DNA of 64,000 bases from assembly GCA_050331455.1 (NCBI GenBank), contig JBHJGV010000003.1:1-64000 (forward strand). The letters run 5' to 3'. The notes under the pieces are model-generated. The model did not search any database, was not told the DNA's origin, and was given only the letters and a program-made list of their open reading frames with translations. Below, one piece after another: positions 8,577 through 18,510 of this stretch (the first letter of the stretch is position 1; every line of letters begins with the position of its first letter). A program made the translations under genes and the position numbers. The DNA comes from CAYUYV01 sp050331455 (GTDB taxonomy: Bacteria > Pseudomonadota > Alphaproteobacteria > JAJFIK01).

Positions 8577-9092
8577 TCATTCACCCATAGGGCTGAGCGG
8601 CTTCACGAGGTAACGCACGGTCTTGCCCATTTCCGCAAGGACGGCTGCGCCGGCTTCGGAAAAACCGAGGGCGGCGTGAAAGGCATCGGACCGGGGATTG
8701 GGCGGATCCCGATTGACCTCGCAGGCCACGAAACGATGCCCCGCCCCGCGGCCGAAAGCGAACAGGTCCTCATAGAGCGTGCGGGCAAGGCGCTTGCCGC
8801 GGGCCGTCTGCGCCACCACCACCCGGTCGATATAGAGAAAGGCCTCGAGCCGGGCCTTGAACCAGCGGAAATTCGGGCTCTCGTAGTCCGCGTCCTGATC
8901 CATCGCAATGACGAATGCGTCCACGGCGCTCGGCTCTATCCCGGTTACCCGTGCGTAGACGGATTGTTCGACCAGATGGGCCAAGCCGGCTCGGTCGAGA
9001 GGCGATGTCTCCCGTGCACTCGCATTGTTGATCGCCAAGACCCGGTCCAGGTGATGGGCTGCCAGGGTGTCAATCGCCGGACGATCAGCCAT
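8577..9092 (-). CDS. GNAT family N-acetyltransferase
   Basis: A 171-residue protein with the GNAT order: an N-terminal helix-rich region, YIDRVVVAQTARGKRLARTLYEDL (motif A, acetyl-CoA pyrophosphate loop QTARGK, about residues 95-118), then CEVNRDPPNPRSDAFHAALGF (motif B, typical of this superfamily's single-domain predicted acetyltransferases). Substrate unknown. Its ATG overlaps the 3' end of the sterol desaturase gene by 8 nt on the same strand, so the two form a small operon. Confidence 0.82.
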   Translation of the reverse strand: MADRPAIDTLAAHHLDRVLAINNASARETSPLDRAGLAHLVEQSVYARVTGIEPSAVDAFVIAMDQDADYESPNFRWFKARLEAFLYIDRVVVAQTARGKRLARTLYEDLFAFGRGAGHRFVACEVNRDPPNPRSDAFHAALGFSEAGAAVLAEMGKTVRYLVKPLSPMGE

Positions 9093-10008
9093 GGGCTCGT
9101 GGATCCGGTCTGCCTTCGGATGCCTCCCGGGCTTGCCACCGGGCGCGGATCATATCGGCGGTGTCCCAGGACCCGTCCGGCGACCAGCCTGGCGGGCGCA
9201 AAATGTGGCTGAGAGCCTGTCCCGGCGACCGGGATCGGAACACATCGCGCAGGATGCCCCAATATTCGTGGGTGGCTATGATCAGCGGATTGAACGTGGT
9301 CAGATTGTGGATAATGCCATAGCGGCAGGGATCGGACCGGCGCTCCGCCTGGAAGGTCCCGAACATCCGGTCCCAGATGATGAACACACCGGCGAAGTTC
9401 CGGTCCAGATAGCGCGGGTTCGTGGCATGGTGGACCCGGTGATGCGAGGGCGTGTTCATGACAGCCTCGAACCAGGCGGGCATGCGCCCGATGGTTTCCG
9501 TATGGATCCAGAATTGGTAGACGAGGTTCAGCGCGCCGCAAAAGGCGATCATTGCGATGGGAAAACCCAGCAAGACCTGCCAGGTGCCGAACACGATGAA
9601 ACTCATGGTGACGACACCGAGCCAGGGCTGGCGCAGGGCCGTCGTCAGATTGTAGTGCTGGGACGAGTGGTGCACGACGTGATCGGCCCAGAACCAGCGC
9701 ACCCGGTGGGCCGTCCGGTGCCAGACATAATAGAGGAAATCGTCGAACACGAAGCACAGGATCCAAACCCACCAGCTCCATCCCAGATCGAACAGCTTGA
9801 AGGGCTCGATCAGGGTGAACCAGGCGAGGGCCACACCGCCGAAGGCCAGCTTGGAGACCAGATTGCCGATCCCCATGGTCAGGCTGGTGGCGCAGTCCCG
9901 GGCTTCGAACCGCCCCCGGCCGGTCACCCGAATGAAGATCATCTCGGCAATAACGAGCAGGACAAAGGCGGGCACGGCCAGGGTGACGGGATCGGGCAGG
10001 TTCGGCAT
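9085..10008 (-). CDS. Sterol desaturase / fatty acid hydroxylase family membrane protein
   Basis: An integral membrane di-iron enzyme of 307 residues. The histidine boxes HRTAH, HHSSQHYN and HRVHHATN are clear and correctly ordered between hydrophobic segments; WIHTETIGRMP precedes the last box, as in bacterial members. The family hydroxylates or desaturates lipids such as sterols, hopanoids, ornithine lipids or carotenoids; the substrate cannot be told here. ATG at 10008 has GGAAAG 5 nt upstream and is preferred over the GTG two codons earlier. It precedes the GNAT gene in the operon. Confidence 0.9.
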   Translation of the reverse strand: MPNLPDPVTLAVPAFVLLVIAEMIFIRVTGRGRFEARDCATSLTMGIGNLVSKLAFGGVALAWFTLIEPFKLFDLGWSWWVWILCFVFDDFLYYVWHRTAHRVRWFWADHVVHHSSQHYNLTTALRQPWLGVVTMSFIVFGTWQVLLGFPIAMIAFCGALNLVYQFWIHTETIGRMPAWFEAVMNTPSHHRVHHATNPRYLDRNFAGVFIIWDRMFGTFQAERRSDPCRYGIIHNLTTFNPLIIATHEYWGILRDVFRSRSPGQALSHILRPPGWSPDGSWDTADMIRARWQAREASEGRPDPRAHG

Positions 10009-10064
10009 CGGCACTTTCCGGTTTGGGGCGGCGACAGGCCGGGGCCTGCCACCGAAAGTCTTGC

Positions 10065-11150
10065 CTACAGGAGCGACATGATCAGGCCCCGGCTCGGGGG
10101 CACCTGGTTCTCGAGCATCTCGGTCCAGAGAGTCTGGATGCTATCGGCCCCCCGGATGTGGTCCACGGCCATCTGGGCCGTGATGGCCTTGGCCACCCGC
10201 GCGCTGGCTTCGAAAGCCTTGCCCATCACCACGCCGGAGCCCCACTCCGCATCCCGCTTGCCGATCTGGGTGGGCGCGAAGAAGAAAGCGGGTTTCGCAC
10301 CCGGAAGATTGGTCAAATGACGATCAGCATCCCAATGAGTCGCGCCGACCTGGCAGCTTTCCACCATGTTGCCGCCCAGATGGACATGGAGGCTTGTGGT
10401 CAAAGGCCCGTTTCCAGCCATGTCCACATAGGCGGCCGGGACCATGGGATCGATTTCGGACTCCCCGCCATAGGCGACGACCTGGTCGTAAATGCCCAGG
10501 CTCTCGACAAAGGCCACATTGGAGGGCGAGGTGAGGCCCACCACTCGCTTGGCCGCGGCCCTGTCGCCGCTGAGCATATGGGCGAGGCCGAGCCCCGTTT
10601 TGGACGAGGCCGACCCGATCAGCACTTGGCCGGCGCCGAAAAAGTCGTTGTCCACCAGATAGTCATAGAGCATGTAGGATGTGACGAAGAGCGGGAAAAG
10701 AAGGCAGCGTTCATCGTCCATGCCGTTCAGGATTTCCGGCTCCGTATCGGTGTCATTATACTGATTGTAAAGACCCGGCAGGTCCTGCCGGTGGGCGGCG
10801 CCGTCCGTAAATCCGCTGGGCCGGATCCGCACCGGGCGCAGCACGGCATGGCTCGCCATGGGATAGAACCCATAGAAGCGCTTGCCCACCGGCATATCGG
10901 GGCAGGCCGATGCGATCACGGTGCCGAAACCCCAGACGGGGACCTTCCCCCACGGATCATCCGCCGGATAGAATTTCCAGTACCCGATGGTGTCGCCGGA
11001 AATGGCATAGCTCACATTGTTGGCCGTCAGGGCAAAGCGATCAATGGCGACCCGCACCTCGCCATCGTGCAGCGGTGCGAAAGGCGTCTCCACGACCCGG
11101 CTGGTTCTCAGATTACCCCGGTCGACCAGGATTTCTCGCGTTTTGGGCAT
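10065..11150 (-). CDS. DUF2855 family protein (MDR-like)
   Basis: A 361-residue protein whose N-terminus (GEVRVAIDRFALTANNVSYA), the middle YGFYPMASHAVL and the central GSASSKTGLGLAHML nucleotide-binding-like loop match the DUF2855 family, a relative of medium-chain dehydrogenases/quinone reductases without the usual zinc site. No reaction is established for the family to my knowledge. ATG at 11150 is chosen because GGGAGA lies about 7 nt before it; the open frame continues upstream without similarity. Confidence 0.82.
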   Translation of the reverse strand: MPKTREILVDRGNLRTSRVVETPFAPLHDGEVRVAIDRFALTANNVSYAISGDTIGYWKFYPADDPWGKVPVWGFGTVIASACPDMPVGKRFYGFYPMASHAVLRPVRIRPSGFTDGAAHRQDLPGLYNQYNDTDTEPEILNGMDDERCLLFPLFVTSYMLYDYLVDNDFFGAGQVLIGSASSKTGLGLAHMLSGDRAAAKRVVGLTSPSNVAFVESLGIYDQVVAYGGESEIDPMVPAAYVDMAGNGPLTTSLHVHLGGNMVESCQVGATHWDADRHLTNLPGAKPAFFFAPTQIGKRDAEWGSGVVMGKAFEASARVAKAITAQMAVDHIRGADSIQTLWTEMLENQVPPSRGLIMSLL

Positions 11151-11188
11151 TGTCCGTCTCCCACTTTTTTTGTGCATTGAACGGGTGG

Positions 11189-12523
11189 TCATGGCTTTGC
11201 GGCGTCGGTCGGCATGGCGTTGCGCCGAATGGCGCTCTCGATGACCCAAAGGCGATCCTGGCCCCAAACCGCCGTGTCGCCGAAACGGAAACTTGGAACA
11301 CCCCACAGGCCGAGATCCACCATTTCCCGCCGGTTTGCTTCCGCTTCCCCTCGCCAATCGTCGCAGGTCAGGTGCCGGCGCGCCTGGGACCAATCGAGGC
11401 CTGCATCGGTGACGATGCGTTTCAGACCGCTATCCGTACCCGCATCGACACCCTGCGACCACACCGCCTTCAGGAACGCGCGGGCATAGTCCAAGCCCCG
11501 GCCTTCCGCGATGGCAAAGGGCAGGACGGCATAGCCCCGTTCAGTGGGCCGCCCGACCGGATCGCAGACCCGCCCGAAAGAAACACCCAGGCGGCGCGCT
11601 TCCCGCGCCGTATCCTGAATAATATAGGTGCTCTTCACGGGCGGCACGGGCAGGTTTCGCATCACCATGGGCAGAACGAAACGAAGCCGCAACGGAACAC
11701 CATACGCCTTTGCAAGGGCCTCGGCCCGGTCCGCAACGATTGCCGTGTAAGGGCTGCGGAAGGACAGATACCAGTGAAGCGCCGCTCCGGTTTGCTCAGC
11801 TGTGCCCGCACTTGCCGGGCGCGCGTCTGGGGCGGGGCTCACCGGTGGTGCGAACAAAGGCACGCCGGCCTCGCCTGTTTTGCGGGCGCCCAACGCATCG
11901 AGCCGGCTCTCGAGATAATGCAGGCGGTCGATGCCCCAATACCACTCGCCTTCATAGAACAGGGTCGCGCCGAGATAGTGGCCGAGAGCCTCGCGCTGGG
12001 CATCGCCGGCCGATTTCGCCCGTTCTGTTTCTCCGGTGCCCGCGGGGGCGGGCAGGGCGGATGGCGGCGCCTGGTCCAACCACAGCGCCGTGCCGATGCT
12101 TTCGGCGAGATCCACAAACGTCCCCTCACGGATCGCAGCGGCGCATTGACCCTCGGCGAGTCGGACGCGGCTCGGATCCGGCTGGCGTCCGTGATCCATG
12201 AAGGACAGGCCGGCGCGAAGTGCCAGCAGGGCTGCATCGCGGCGGGAATAGGCAACAAGCTGCTCCCTTTCCGGCGCGGCCCAGTCGGCCGGTGGCTTCA
12301 CCAGATGCGGCTCGATGGTCACGTCAAAGCGCCGGGCCAGATGGGGTAGGACCTGAGCCATCAAATGGGCATACGGATCATCGGCCTGGTGAAAATAATG
12401 AACCACATGGGGCCGTCCGGACGCACGCCGAGCCTTTTCGGCACGGGCGCGCTGACGCTCAAGGCGCTCACTGCTGAGATAGCGCTCGATCACCCGAGAC
12501 AGGATTGCAGATCTGATCGACAT
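11189..12523 (-). CDS. Tandem DsbA-like / 2-hydroxychromene-2-carboxylate isomerase-like protein
   Basis: A 444-residue protein that appears to contain two thioredoxin-fold domains of the kappa-GST/HCCA isomerase type. The first (about 35-245) begins VVHYFHQADDPYAHL and ends with FYEGEWYWGIDRL. The second (about 255-435) begins HWYLSFRSPYTAI, with the serine-proline that binds glutathione in HCCA isomerases, and ends WGVPSFRFGDTAVWGQDRL. The WGVPSF motif supplies the conserved cis-Pro. There is no CXXC, so it is not a disulfide oxidase. It precedes the DUF2855 gene on the same strand. Glutathione-dependent isomerase activity is inferred. Confidence 0.82.
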   Translation of the reverse strand: MSIRSAILSRVIERYLSSERLERQRARAEKARRASGRPHVVHYFHQADDPYAHLMAQVLPHLARRFDVTIEPHLVKPPADWAAPEREQLVAYSRRDAALLALRAGLSFMDHGRQPDPSRVRLAEGQCAAAIREGTFVDLAESIGTALWLDQAPPSALPAPAGTGETERAKSAGDAQREALGHYLGATLFYEGEWYWGIDRLHYLESRLDALGARKTGEAGVPLFAPPVSPAPDARPASAGTAEQTGAALHWYLSFRSPYTAIVADRAEALAKAYGVPLRLRFVLPMVMRNLPVPPVKSTYIIQDTAREARRLGVSFGRVCDPVGRPTERGYAVLPFAIAEGRGLDYARAFLKAVWSQGVDAGTDSGLKRIVTDAGLDWSQARRHLTCDDWRGEAEANRREMVDLGLWGVPSFRFGDTAVWGQDRLWVIESAIRRNAMPTDAAKP

Positions 12524-12754
12524 GGTGGCACCTCCCCCTGCGGACCGTTCCTGGACCGTGCTCCTGGGTCAAGTCTGGCACCCCCGGTCACGCCAGGCAA
12601 TCGCAAGAGGCCGCGAGCGCGATTGCCGCCCGGGAGGAAATGGTGTGTTCACCGGCCGGCGGATGGCAGGCCCGCCGAGAGCGCCCATCTGAACATCCAG
12701 GACGGGCGCCTCCGCCGGTTTTTCCCGGAGCGCGCCCCAAGAGGAGAGACCACC

Positions 12755-13456
12755 ATGATGGATATTCGGCAGTCAAAAGACCGGGGTCGGGCCGATTTCG
12801 GTTGGCTGGACTCGCGACACAGCTTCTCCTTTGGCCACTACTACGATCCGCGGTTCATGGGCATCGGGCCGTTGAGGGTGATCAATGAGGATCGGGTGGC
12901 CCCCGGTGCGGGCTTCGACACCCATGGCCACCAGAACATGGAAATCCTGTCCTATGTCCTGGACGGTGCCCTGGAGCATAAGGACTCCATCGGAACCGGC
13001 TCGGTGATCCGGCCGGGCGAGGTCCAACGCATGACGGCGGGACGCGGCATCCGCCATTCCGAGTTCAACCACTCCAAAACCGACCCGGTCCACTTCCTCC
13101 AGATTTGGATCCTCCCTGAGCGCCAGGATCTGGAGCCCGGCTATGAGCAGAAAGCCTTTTCCGCCCGGGAGCGCCAGGGCCGCCTACGGCTCGTGGGCGC
13201 GCGGGACGGCCGGGACGGCGCCGTGACGATCCATCAGAATGTGGATCTTTATGTCGCCAATCTGGCCGATGACAACACCGTCCGTCATGCGCTTGCGCCG
13301 GGCCGCCTTGCCTGGGTCCAGATCGCGCGGGGGGGTGTGTTCGTCAACGGGGAGGCTCTGCGGGCCGGCGACGGTGCGGCGCTTCGCGATGTGAATGCCA
13401 TTGAGTTGACCGGCGGCCGGGATGCCGAAGTGCTGCTCTTCGATATGGCCGCCTGA
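12755..13456 (+). CDS. Pirin family protein
   Basis: A 233-residue double-cupin protein. The N-terminal cupin carries the pirin metal set: DTHGHQNMEILSYVLDGALEH supplies two His and a Glu, and GRGIRHSEFN the third His. The second cupin is shorter and degenerate. Bacterial pirins include quercetinases and regulators of central metabolism, so no specific reaction is claimed. GAGGAGAG lies just before ATG 12755. It is transcribed towards the large minus-strand gene. Confidence 0.92.
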   Translation: MMDIRQSKDRGRADFGWLDSRHSFSFGHYYDPRFMGIGPLRVINEDRVAPGAGFDTHGHQNMEILSYVLDGALEHKDSIGTGSVIRPGEVQRMTAGRGIRHSEFNHSKTDPVHFLQIWILPERQDLEPGYEQKAFSARERQGRLRLVGARDGRDGAVTIHQNVDLYVANLADDNTVRHALAPGRLAWVQIARGGVFVNGEALRAGDGAALRDVNAIELTGGRDAEVLLFDMAA

Positions 13457-13542
13457 CGCGCCGGGTGGAGCGGATGTCCCCGGTCGCGGGGGAGGGGGCG
13501 TCCGGTCCGGTCCCCGGGGGGGCTTGCCCGCAAAAGCCGCCC

Positions 13543-16500
13543 TCACAGGTCGACGGAGAGACGCGGCAGAAGTCTCTCGGCCGTCAGGGCGCGCACGAGA
13601 TCAGGATCGAGCTCCGCCGGACCGTTGTTGCGCATGACCGTGTCATAGTGGATGCGCCACCATTTCAGACCCTCACGGACGAGTTCAACCTGGCCGATAG
13701 ACGGCACCATGGCTTCGGCGGCCGGACTGCGCCGGTCGCTCAGGATGCGCTCGCGCACCCGGCGCAGTTTTTCCCGGAATTCCCGCCGGCGGCGGTCCAG
13801 GAAACCGCGCGCGGTCAGGGTCTTGTCGTCTTCGGCGATCACATCCTGCAACCGATCGATTTCCCATTGCACGATCTCGATTTCCTCGGCATTGGGACTG
13901 TTTTCCCCGGTCATCAGCCGCCGCAATTCGTAAAGGCCCGGAATTTCCAAGCGCTCGGCAATGGCGGGATTGTCCAGGGCGAAGACGAGCAGCAGATCCG
14001 ACAGGTCTTCGACCATGGGCCCGTCGAGCTTGAGGCTCTGGATCTGGGGTGCGAGGGTATCCGTCAGGTGGCGATGGGCGGTCAGAAGCATCCGGAATTC
14101 CGTCCAGCGCCCACCGCGCAGAGCATTGAGCACCTGGTCCCGGTACGGACTGTGGGCGGCGAACTGGTCAACGATCGCTTCCATCTGATTGCACAGGGCC
14201 TGAAGATCCGTGAGGTTGCCCACCAGCCGTCGCACGATCTCGTCGTCCTGGGTTCGGAACCGGAAAACCACGCTTCGCGGCGGGCCCGATCGGTCTCCGC
14301 CGGACGCGGATCCGTTTGCGTCGAATGCGGGGCGTGGTGTGGTCACGGCGCGGGACAGGGCGTCAACCAGCGGCGCGGCCCTTTGCCGGGCTGTCAGCGC
14401 ATCGCTCGCTGCGCCTTCCAGATCGTGCGCCCAATTCATGACGGGGTCGGGAACATCCGCCCGCGGCAGATTGCGGATCCCTTCCGCGCAGGTCCGGGCG
14501 CGCCCGACCTCGCTCAGAATGTCCGCTGCCAACTCTTCCAGACGCTTCGCCATGTCGCGGAACAGGGCATCGCGGTTTGCCGGCGCCCGCGCCGCCGCTT
14601 CGGAAAACCCCAGGGTCAAGGCGACCTGGGCGAGGTTCGCCTCTTCTTCCTCCCGCGCCGCCTTGTCCTGAAGGAGCGATTGGAGGCCCGAGGCCACTTC
14701 GTCCTGCTGCTCCAGCATGAAGTCGACAAAGGCGAGCAGTCGCTCGCCGGCCTCGCTCTCCAGAAAGCCCTGGGGAAGCTGGTTCATGGCTACGGCCAAG
14801 CGATCGATGGTGGTGGCAAGGCCGTTGCCGGGATCCTTGGCGGACCGTTTGATCCCGATGCGATAGGCTTGTTCGGCCATATCGATGGCGCCCTCCAACA
14901 TGGCGGCGAAGTCGTCTTCGATCAGTTCGACGTCAAAGGCGACGGCAAACCGGCCGGCCAGGATTTTCAGGGCGCCGGCCGTCTGCTCGCAGCGGGCGAC
15001 CCAGTCTGCATAGATCCGCTCCAGGATCGTCAGCATGGTGTCGGTCAGGCTGGACCAGGTTCCGTTCTGTCCGATGCGCGCCAGAGCTTCCGCGTCGAGG
15101 GGGGCAAGGGCATCGAAGGGGCGCAGGCTGGACGTTTTTTCCCGGTGCCGATCCCATTCAGCGGCAAAGTGGACGCCGTCGATCAGGGCCCGGGCCGCCT
15201 GGGCCGGGTCTTCGCCCATGACTTCGGCAAGGAACACCTCGTCCAGATGGGCACCGAGCAGTGATCTGGACGGCAGGCTGTCGATGACGGTTTCGAGCTC
15301 CTGGCGATACGCGATAAGGGCATCCTCGATCCGCCGGCAGCGTGCGGCGAGGCCCGTCATGCCCCGGGCATGCCGTGCCGCGGTTTCCTCCGACTGGGCG
15401 CCGAAATACGCATCCACTGCGCCCTCGAGCCCCTGGAGCCGGAGAAGCCCGGCCAGGACCTCCAGGTCCCGAAGCTGGGGCTCGGTGAGGGAAGTGTCAA
15501 AGGGAATGCCCACCCGGATGAATGGGACGAGGTCGCGCCCGGTGCGGAAGGCGGTCCACGCCGAAAGGATGTCGTCGCCACCGAGCCGAGCCACCCACGC
15601 ACCGGCCCCCGGATCTTGCGCACTCAGTGCAAAGACCATCAGCTCCATGCAGGTCATCGGCCTGTCCTTGGGGGGACGCTCGCGGACCCGGTCGACGGCG
15701 TGGCGCACCTGGGCCCGCACGTCCCGCAGCAGGAGCGCGAAGACGCATTCAGCGTGGCGTACGACGCTTGAGGCTTTGTGAAAATCGATGCCGAGTGCCT
15801 TCAGTGTGGGGATGAGATTTTGCGTGAGCGCCGGGTCCGATTCCGGGTGGCTCAGACGGCCTGCAAGCACCGTGTAGGCCGTTTCCGTGAGCAGGGACTG
15901 GCCGGGCAGCGTCGTGTCGAGACCGCGTGTGCCGGCGGGAGCGGCCCGCTGATCCGGCGCCGCATCGGAGCGAAAGGAACGCGCGCGGCGAAAGGCGCGC
16001 AGCTGGGCTTCGCCGCTGGCTTCATCATGGATGGCTCGGCGCCCCATAAAGGCGAAACTCTGCACCGGCGCGGGCTCCGGCGGGGCGATGCCGCCTTCGG
16101 TGTGTTCGAGATAGAGCCGGGCCCCGCCTGCATGGAGCACGAAGGCACGGTCGAGATGGGCAAGACCGAAAAAATCGCAGCGGGCGATCCATCGGCCGGG
16201 CTCGTCACTCCCGTCCTCATCCATGAAACCATCCGCGTCGCTGCCGACGCGCTCCAGACGTCGCTGATAGGGCAGGGACGGATCGCCGTCCCGGGCCCGG
16301 ATGAAAACGGGACGGCGGCCAAAACTTTTGCCCTCGGTCCGGCGGCCCGCCTGAACATCGGCGGGATCGGCATATCGCTCGAAACCGAAGACCAGACGCT
16401 TGTCGATCTCCTGGGCGCGCAAGGGATCCGTGCCAAGATCGACCCAGATCTGAAAGGCTTCGCCGGCCCAGGGATTGCTGCGCTCTTCGAGGTCACCGGC

Positions 16501-17079
16501 GGCGAAGCCCGCTTGGAGCGCATCCTGTGCGCCGGCATGCTCGGTCATGGGACCGATCCGTCCGTTGACGGTGGGAGACAGGACGACGGTACCGCCGTGC
16601 TGGCGGGCCTCCTCGATGCGCGCTTCGTCCGTGGCCGTGAGATGCTCGATGCCATGGGGCAGAATCATCGCGGCGACCGATTCCGTGGAAAAGGGGGATT
16701 GCAGGTGACCAAGGCGCGCCGGATCGAGCACGAGGCCCACGGCGCGACCGTCCGCAACGGACGCATCCCCATCGTCTGCGAAAAAAGATAGCGGCACTGT
16801 GGCTTCTCGGCCACGGTTGGACCACGCCTCGATCCGCAGCGAAAACGCCTCATCGTCCGGTGTGGGAAGGATGACGAAGGGGGTCACGGTGTCCAGAATT
16901 GTGGAGCCGCGCGTGCTGACGGGCTTGACGACCACATCCGCCAGCAGGCGGGGCGGCGCGCCGGACCGGGCCCCCCAGATCAGGAGAAAATTGACGGAAC
17001 GGATGATTTCTTGAGAATTCAGAACCAGGACAACGGTTTGAGCAGGCCGATCCCAGAACGGCAAAACCCACAACGACAT
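13543..17079 (-). CDS. Large 1178-residue protein of unknown family, accessory island
   Basis: I do not recognise a family. The N-terminal ~250 residues look mainly beta-stranded (hydrophobic/polar alternation, many aspartates and glycines). Residues about 280-330 include an aromatic stretch, RWIARCDFFGLAHLDRAFVLH. The C-terminal two thirds is predominantly helical and charged, with likely coiled-coil segments in the last 400 residues. There is no signal peptide and no membrane segment, so it is probably cytosolic. The start at 17079 is the first Met giving a coherent N-terminus (MSLWVLPFWDRP). It is divergent from the GTPase gene across a 302-bp gap. A scaffold or large partner of the GTPase is a guess from position only. 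Confidence 0.75.
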   Translation of the reverse strand: MSLWVLPFWDRPAQTVVLVLNSQEIIRSVNFLLIWGARSGAPPRLLADVVVKPVSTRGSTILDTVTPFVILPTPDDEAFSLRIEAWSNRGREATVPLSFFADDGDASVADGRAVGLVLDPARLGHLQSPFSTESVAAMILPHGIEHLTATDEARIEEARQHGGTVVLSPTVNGRIGPMTEHAGAQDALQAGFAAGDLEERSNPWAGEAFQIWVDLGTDPLRAQEIDKRLVFGFERYADPADVQAGRRTEGKSFGRRPVFIRARDGDPSLPYQRRLERVGSDADGFMDEDGSDEPGRWIARCDFFGLAHLDRAFVLHAGGARLYLEHTEGGIAPPEPAPVQSFAFMGRRAIHDEASGEAQLRAFRRARSFRSDAAPDQRAAPAGTRGLDTTLPGQSLLTETAYTVLAGRLSHPESDPALTQNLIPTLKALGIDFHKASSVVRHAECVFALLLRDVRAQVRHAVDRVRERPPKDRPMTCMELMVFALSAQDPGAGAWVARLGGDDILSAWTAFRTGRDLVPFIRVGIPFDTSLTEPQLRDLEVLAGLLRLQGLEGAVDAYFGAQSEETAARHARGMTGLAARCRRIEDALIAYRQELETVIDSLPSRSLLGAHLDEVFLAEVMGEDPAQAARALIDGVHFAAEWDRHREKTSSLRPFDALAPLDAEALARIGQNGTWSSLTDTMLTILERIYADWVARCEQTAGALKILAGRFAVAFDVELIEDDFAAMLEGAIDMAEQAYRIGIKRSAKDPGNGLATTIDRLAVAMNQLPQGFLESEAGERLLAFVDFMLEQQDEVASGLQSLLQDKAAREEEEANLAQVALTLGFSEAAARAPANRDALFRDMAKRLEELAADILSEVGRARTCAEGIRNLPRADVPDPVMNWAHDLEGAASDALTARQRAAPLVDALSRAVTTPRPAFDANGSASGGDRSGPPRSVVFRFRTQDDEIVRRLVGNLTDLQALCNQMEAIVDQFAAHSPYRDQVLNALRGGRWTEFRMLLTAHRHLTDTLAPQIQSLKLDGPMVEDLSDLLLVFALDNPAIAERLEIPGLYELRRLMTGENSPNAEEIEIVQWEIDRLQDVIAEDDKTLTARGFLDRRRREFREKLRRVRERILSDRRSPAAEAMVPSIGQVELVREGLKWWRIHYDTVMRNNGPAELDPDLVRALTAERLLPRLSVDL

Positions 17080-17381
17080 TATTGACCCTGCACAGCAATG
17101 GCTAAATCCGGCGTGCAGCATGTCCGCTGACCGTGGACAAATCAACCGGCAAGCCTTCGAAGAGATTTGAGAGTCTCGTCTCGACATGCGGCCGGAGATG
17201 TCGCGGTCAAAGACGAGGCGCACGAAGAAACTACTGCGGCTCCGGCGGATTCGGTTTATGTGTGGCCCATGGGCTTGCAGGGCCCGGAAATCCTGTTGTT
17301 CCATGCACGCCGCCCGCACCATGCAAACTCGGCGCAATGCCTTTGACGCGCGCCGACAGACGACGTCCTCGAAGGCTGACG
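17080..17381. other. Divergent intergenic region
   Basis: About 300 bp between the 1178-residue protein (minus) and the GTPase (plus). It must hold both promoters. I see no strong palindrome or sigma-70 consensus. The only clear signal is a GAAGG 6 nt before ATG 17382. Short open frames in it resemble nothing. Confidence 0.5.
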
Positions 17382-18479
17382 ATGCTCAATCCGGATTCCC
17401 TCACCGCCGACCGGGCACCGCCGCCCATTGAATGCGCCGTTGTCGGACACCGCGCATCCGGCAAAACCGCTTTGATCAGTGCGCTTTTGAAACTGTCCGA
17501 TCAGAGCTTTCACAGCTTTGCCGAGGCCCACCCGATCTTCCTGCCCGCCCATGAGACATTGGCGCGGCCCGAACCATCGCCCGAGGATACCGATGACGGC
17601 GATCCGGTTGCGGATCAGGTTATCACGGCTCTGCGCAATGGTGGCCATTTCGCACCGACCCACGACACCTTCGTGGTAAGCCACCCGATCCGGGCCGACT
17701 ATTACGGCCTTTCCGCCGCCCCCGCCGGCCGCAAGGACAAGGGCCGCGGCAGCTCGCCGGACCGGGGGGGACCCGACGACAGCCGCCAGTTGCGCACCCG
17801 GGAGATGACCGTGCTGGACATCGCCGGCCCGCTTCTTTTTCCGGACACGGAAAGCCGGGCCCGCACGCCCATGCGCAGCCGGTCCCTGATTTTAGAGGCC
17901 GAGGCGCGGTTGATGTCCGCCCGCACCGTCATTCTTTGTCTTCCGGCGACCTATCTCGCCCATTCCGACGCCCATGTGGGCCTCCATTATGCCCGACTGC
18001 TCAATCGCATGCGGGCCGTGGACTGCCGGCTGGAGCGGCTGATCATCTGTCTGACAAAATACGAATCGCGCTGGGCGGCCTATGGCCGGGACGCGATCCG
18101 GGCGGCCCTCGACCCCGCTGAGTTCCACCGGGCGGCCTTCGAGGTCGTTAGCGACGATGATGCCCTGCGCCGGTCCCTGATCGGCCTTGCTGCGAAAAAG
18201 ACGACGGCCGGCCGCGCGGTCGAGATCGTCCTGTGCCCGGTATCCGTCTATGGTTTCGTGCTGCGCAATGGCTGCGCCAATTTCGATTTGCATCAGGACG
18301 GTATGCTGATCCAGGCCCCGGGCCCAGAAGGCTTCACGAAACGGCGGCGCAGCTTTCCGCTTTATCCGGAGGAAGAGGCCCGCCGCTACTGGCAGCCTTT
18401 CCTGATCGTTGACCCCTTCATGTCGGCCCTCACGGGCCGGCATGGGCAATTGACCTTTTCCCTCGACACGATTGTTTAG
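17382..18479 (+). CDS. GTPase-like P-loop NTPase, accessory island
   Basis: A 365-residue protein with the full TRAFAC-type GTPase order: G1/Walker A GHRASGKTAL at about residues 22-31, G3 DIAGP near 147, a TKYE in the G4 position near 226 (NKxD-like, with Glu in place of Asp), and SVYGF in the G5 position near 288. Specificity for GTP is likely but weakened by the altered G4. There are no membrane segments. It may belong to the loosely related GTPases described in bacterial conflict systems (the so-called double-GTPase families), but I cannot confirm that by eye. It faces the 1178-residue gene divergently and converges on the membrane coiled-coil gene with 31 bp between the stops. Confidence 0.8.
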   Translation: MLNPDSLTADRAPPPIECAVVGHRASGKTALISALLKLSDQSFHSFAEAHPIFLPAHETLARPEPSPEDTDDGDPVADQVITALRNGGHFAPTHDTFVVSHPIRADYYGLSAAPAGRKDKGRGSSPDRGGPDDSRQLRTREMTVLDIAGPLLFPDTESRARTPMRSRSLILEAEARLMSARTVILCLPATYLAHSDAHVGLHYARLLNRMRAVDCRLERLIICLTKYESRWAAYGRDAIRAALDPAEFHRAAFEVVSDDDALRRSLIGLAAKKTTAGRAVEIVLCPVSVYGFVLRNGCANFDLHQDGMLIQAPGPEGFTKRRRSFPLYPEEEARRYWQPFLIVDPFMSALTGRHGQLTFSLDTIV

Positions 18480-18510
18480 AGGATAGTCAAGGCGGGCACC
18501 GCCGCGCCGG

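Noticed and set aside
8562..9212. Plus-strand open frame opposite the GNAT gene
   Set aside because: Antisense to a clear acetyltransferase; product has no recognisable pattern.
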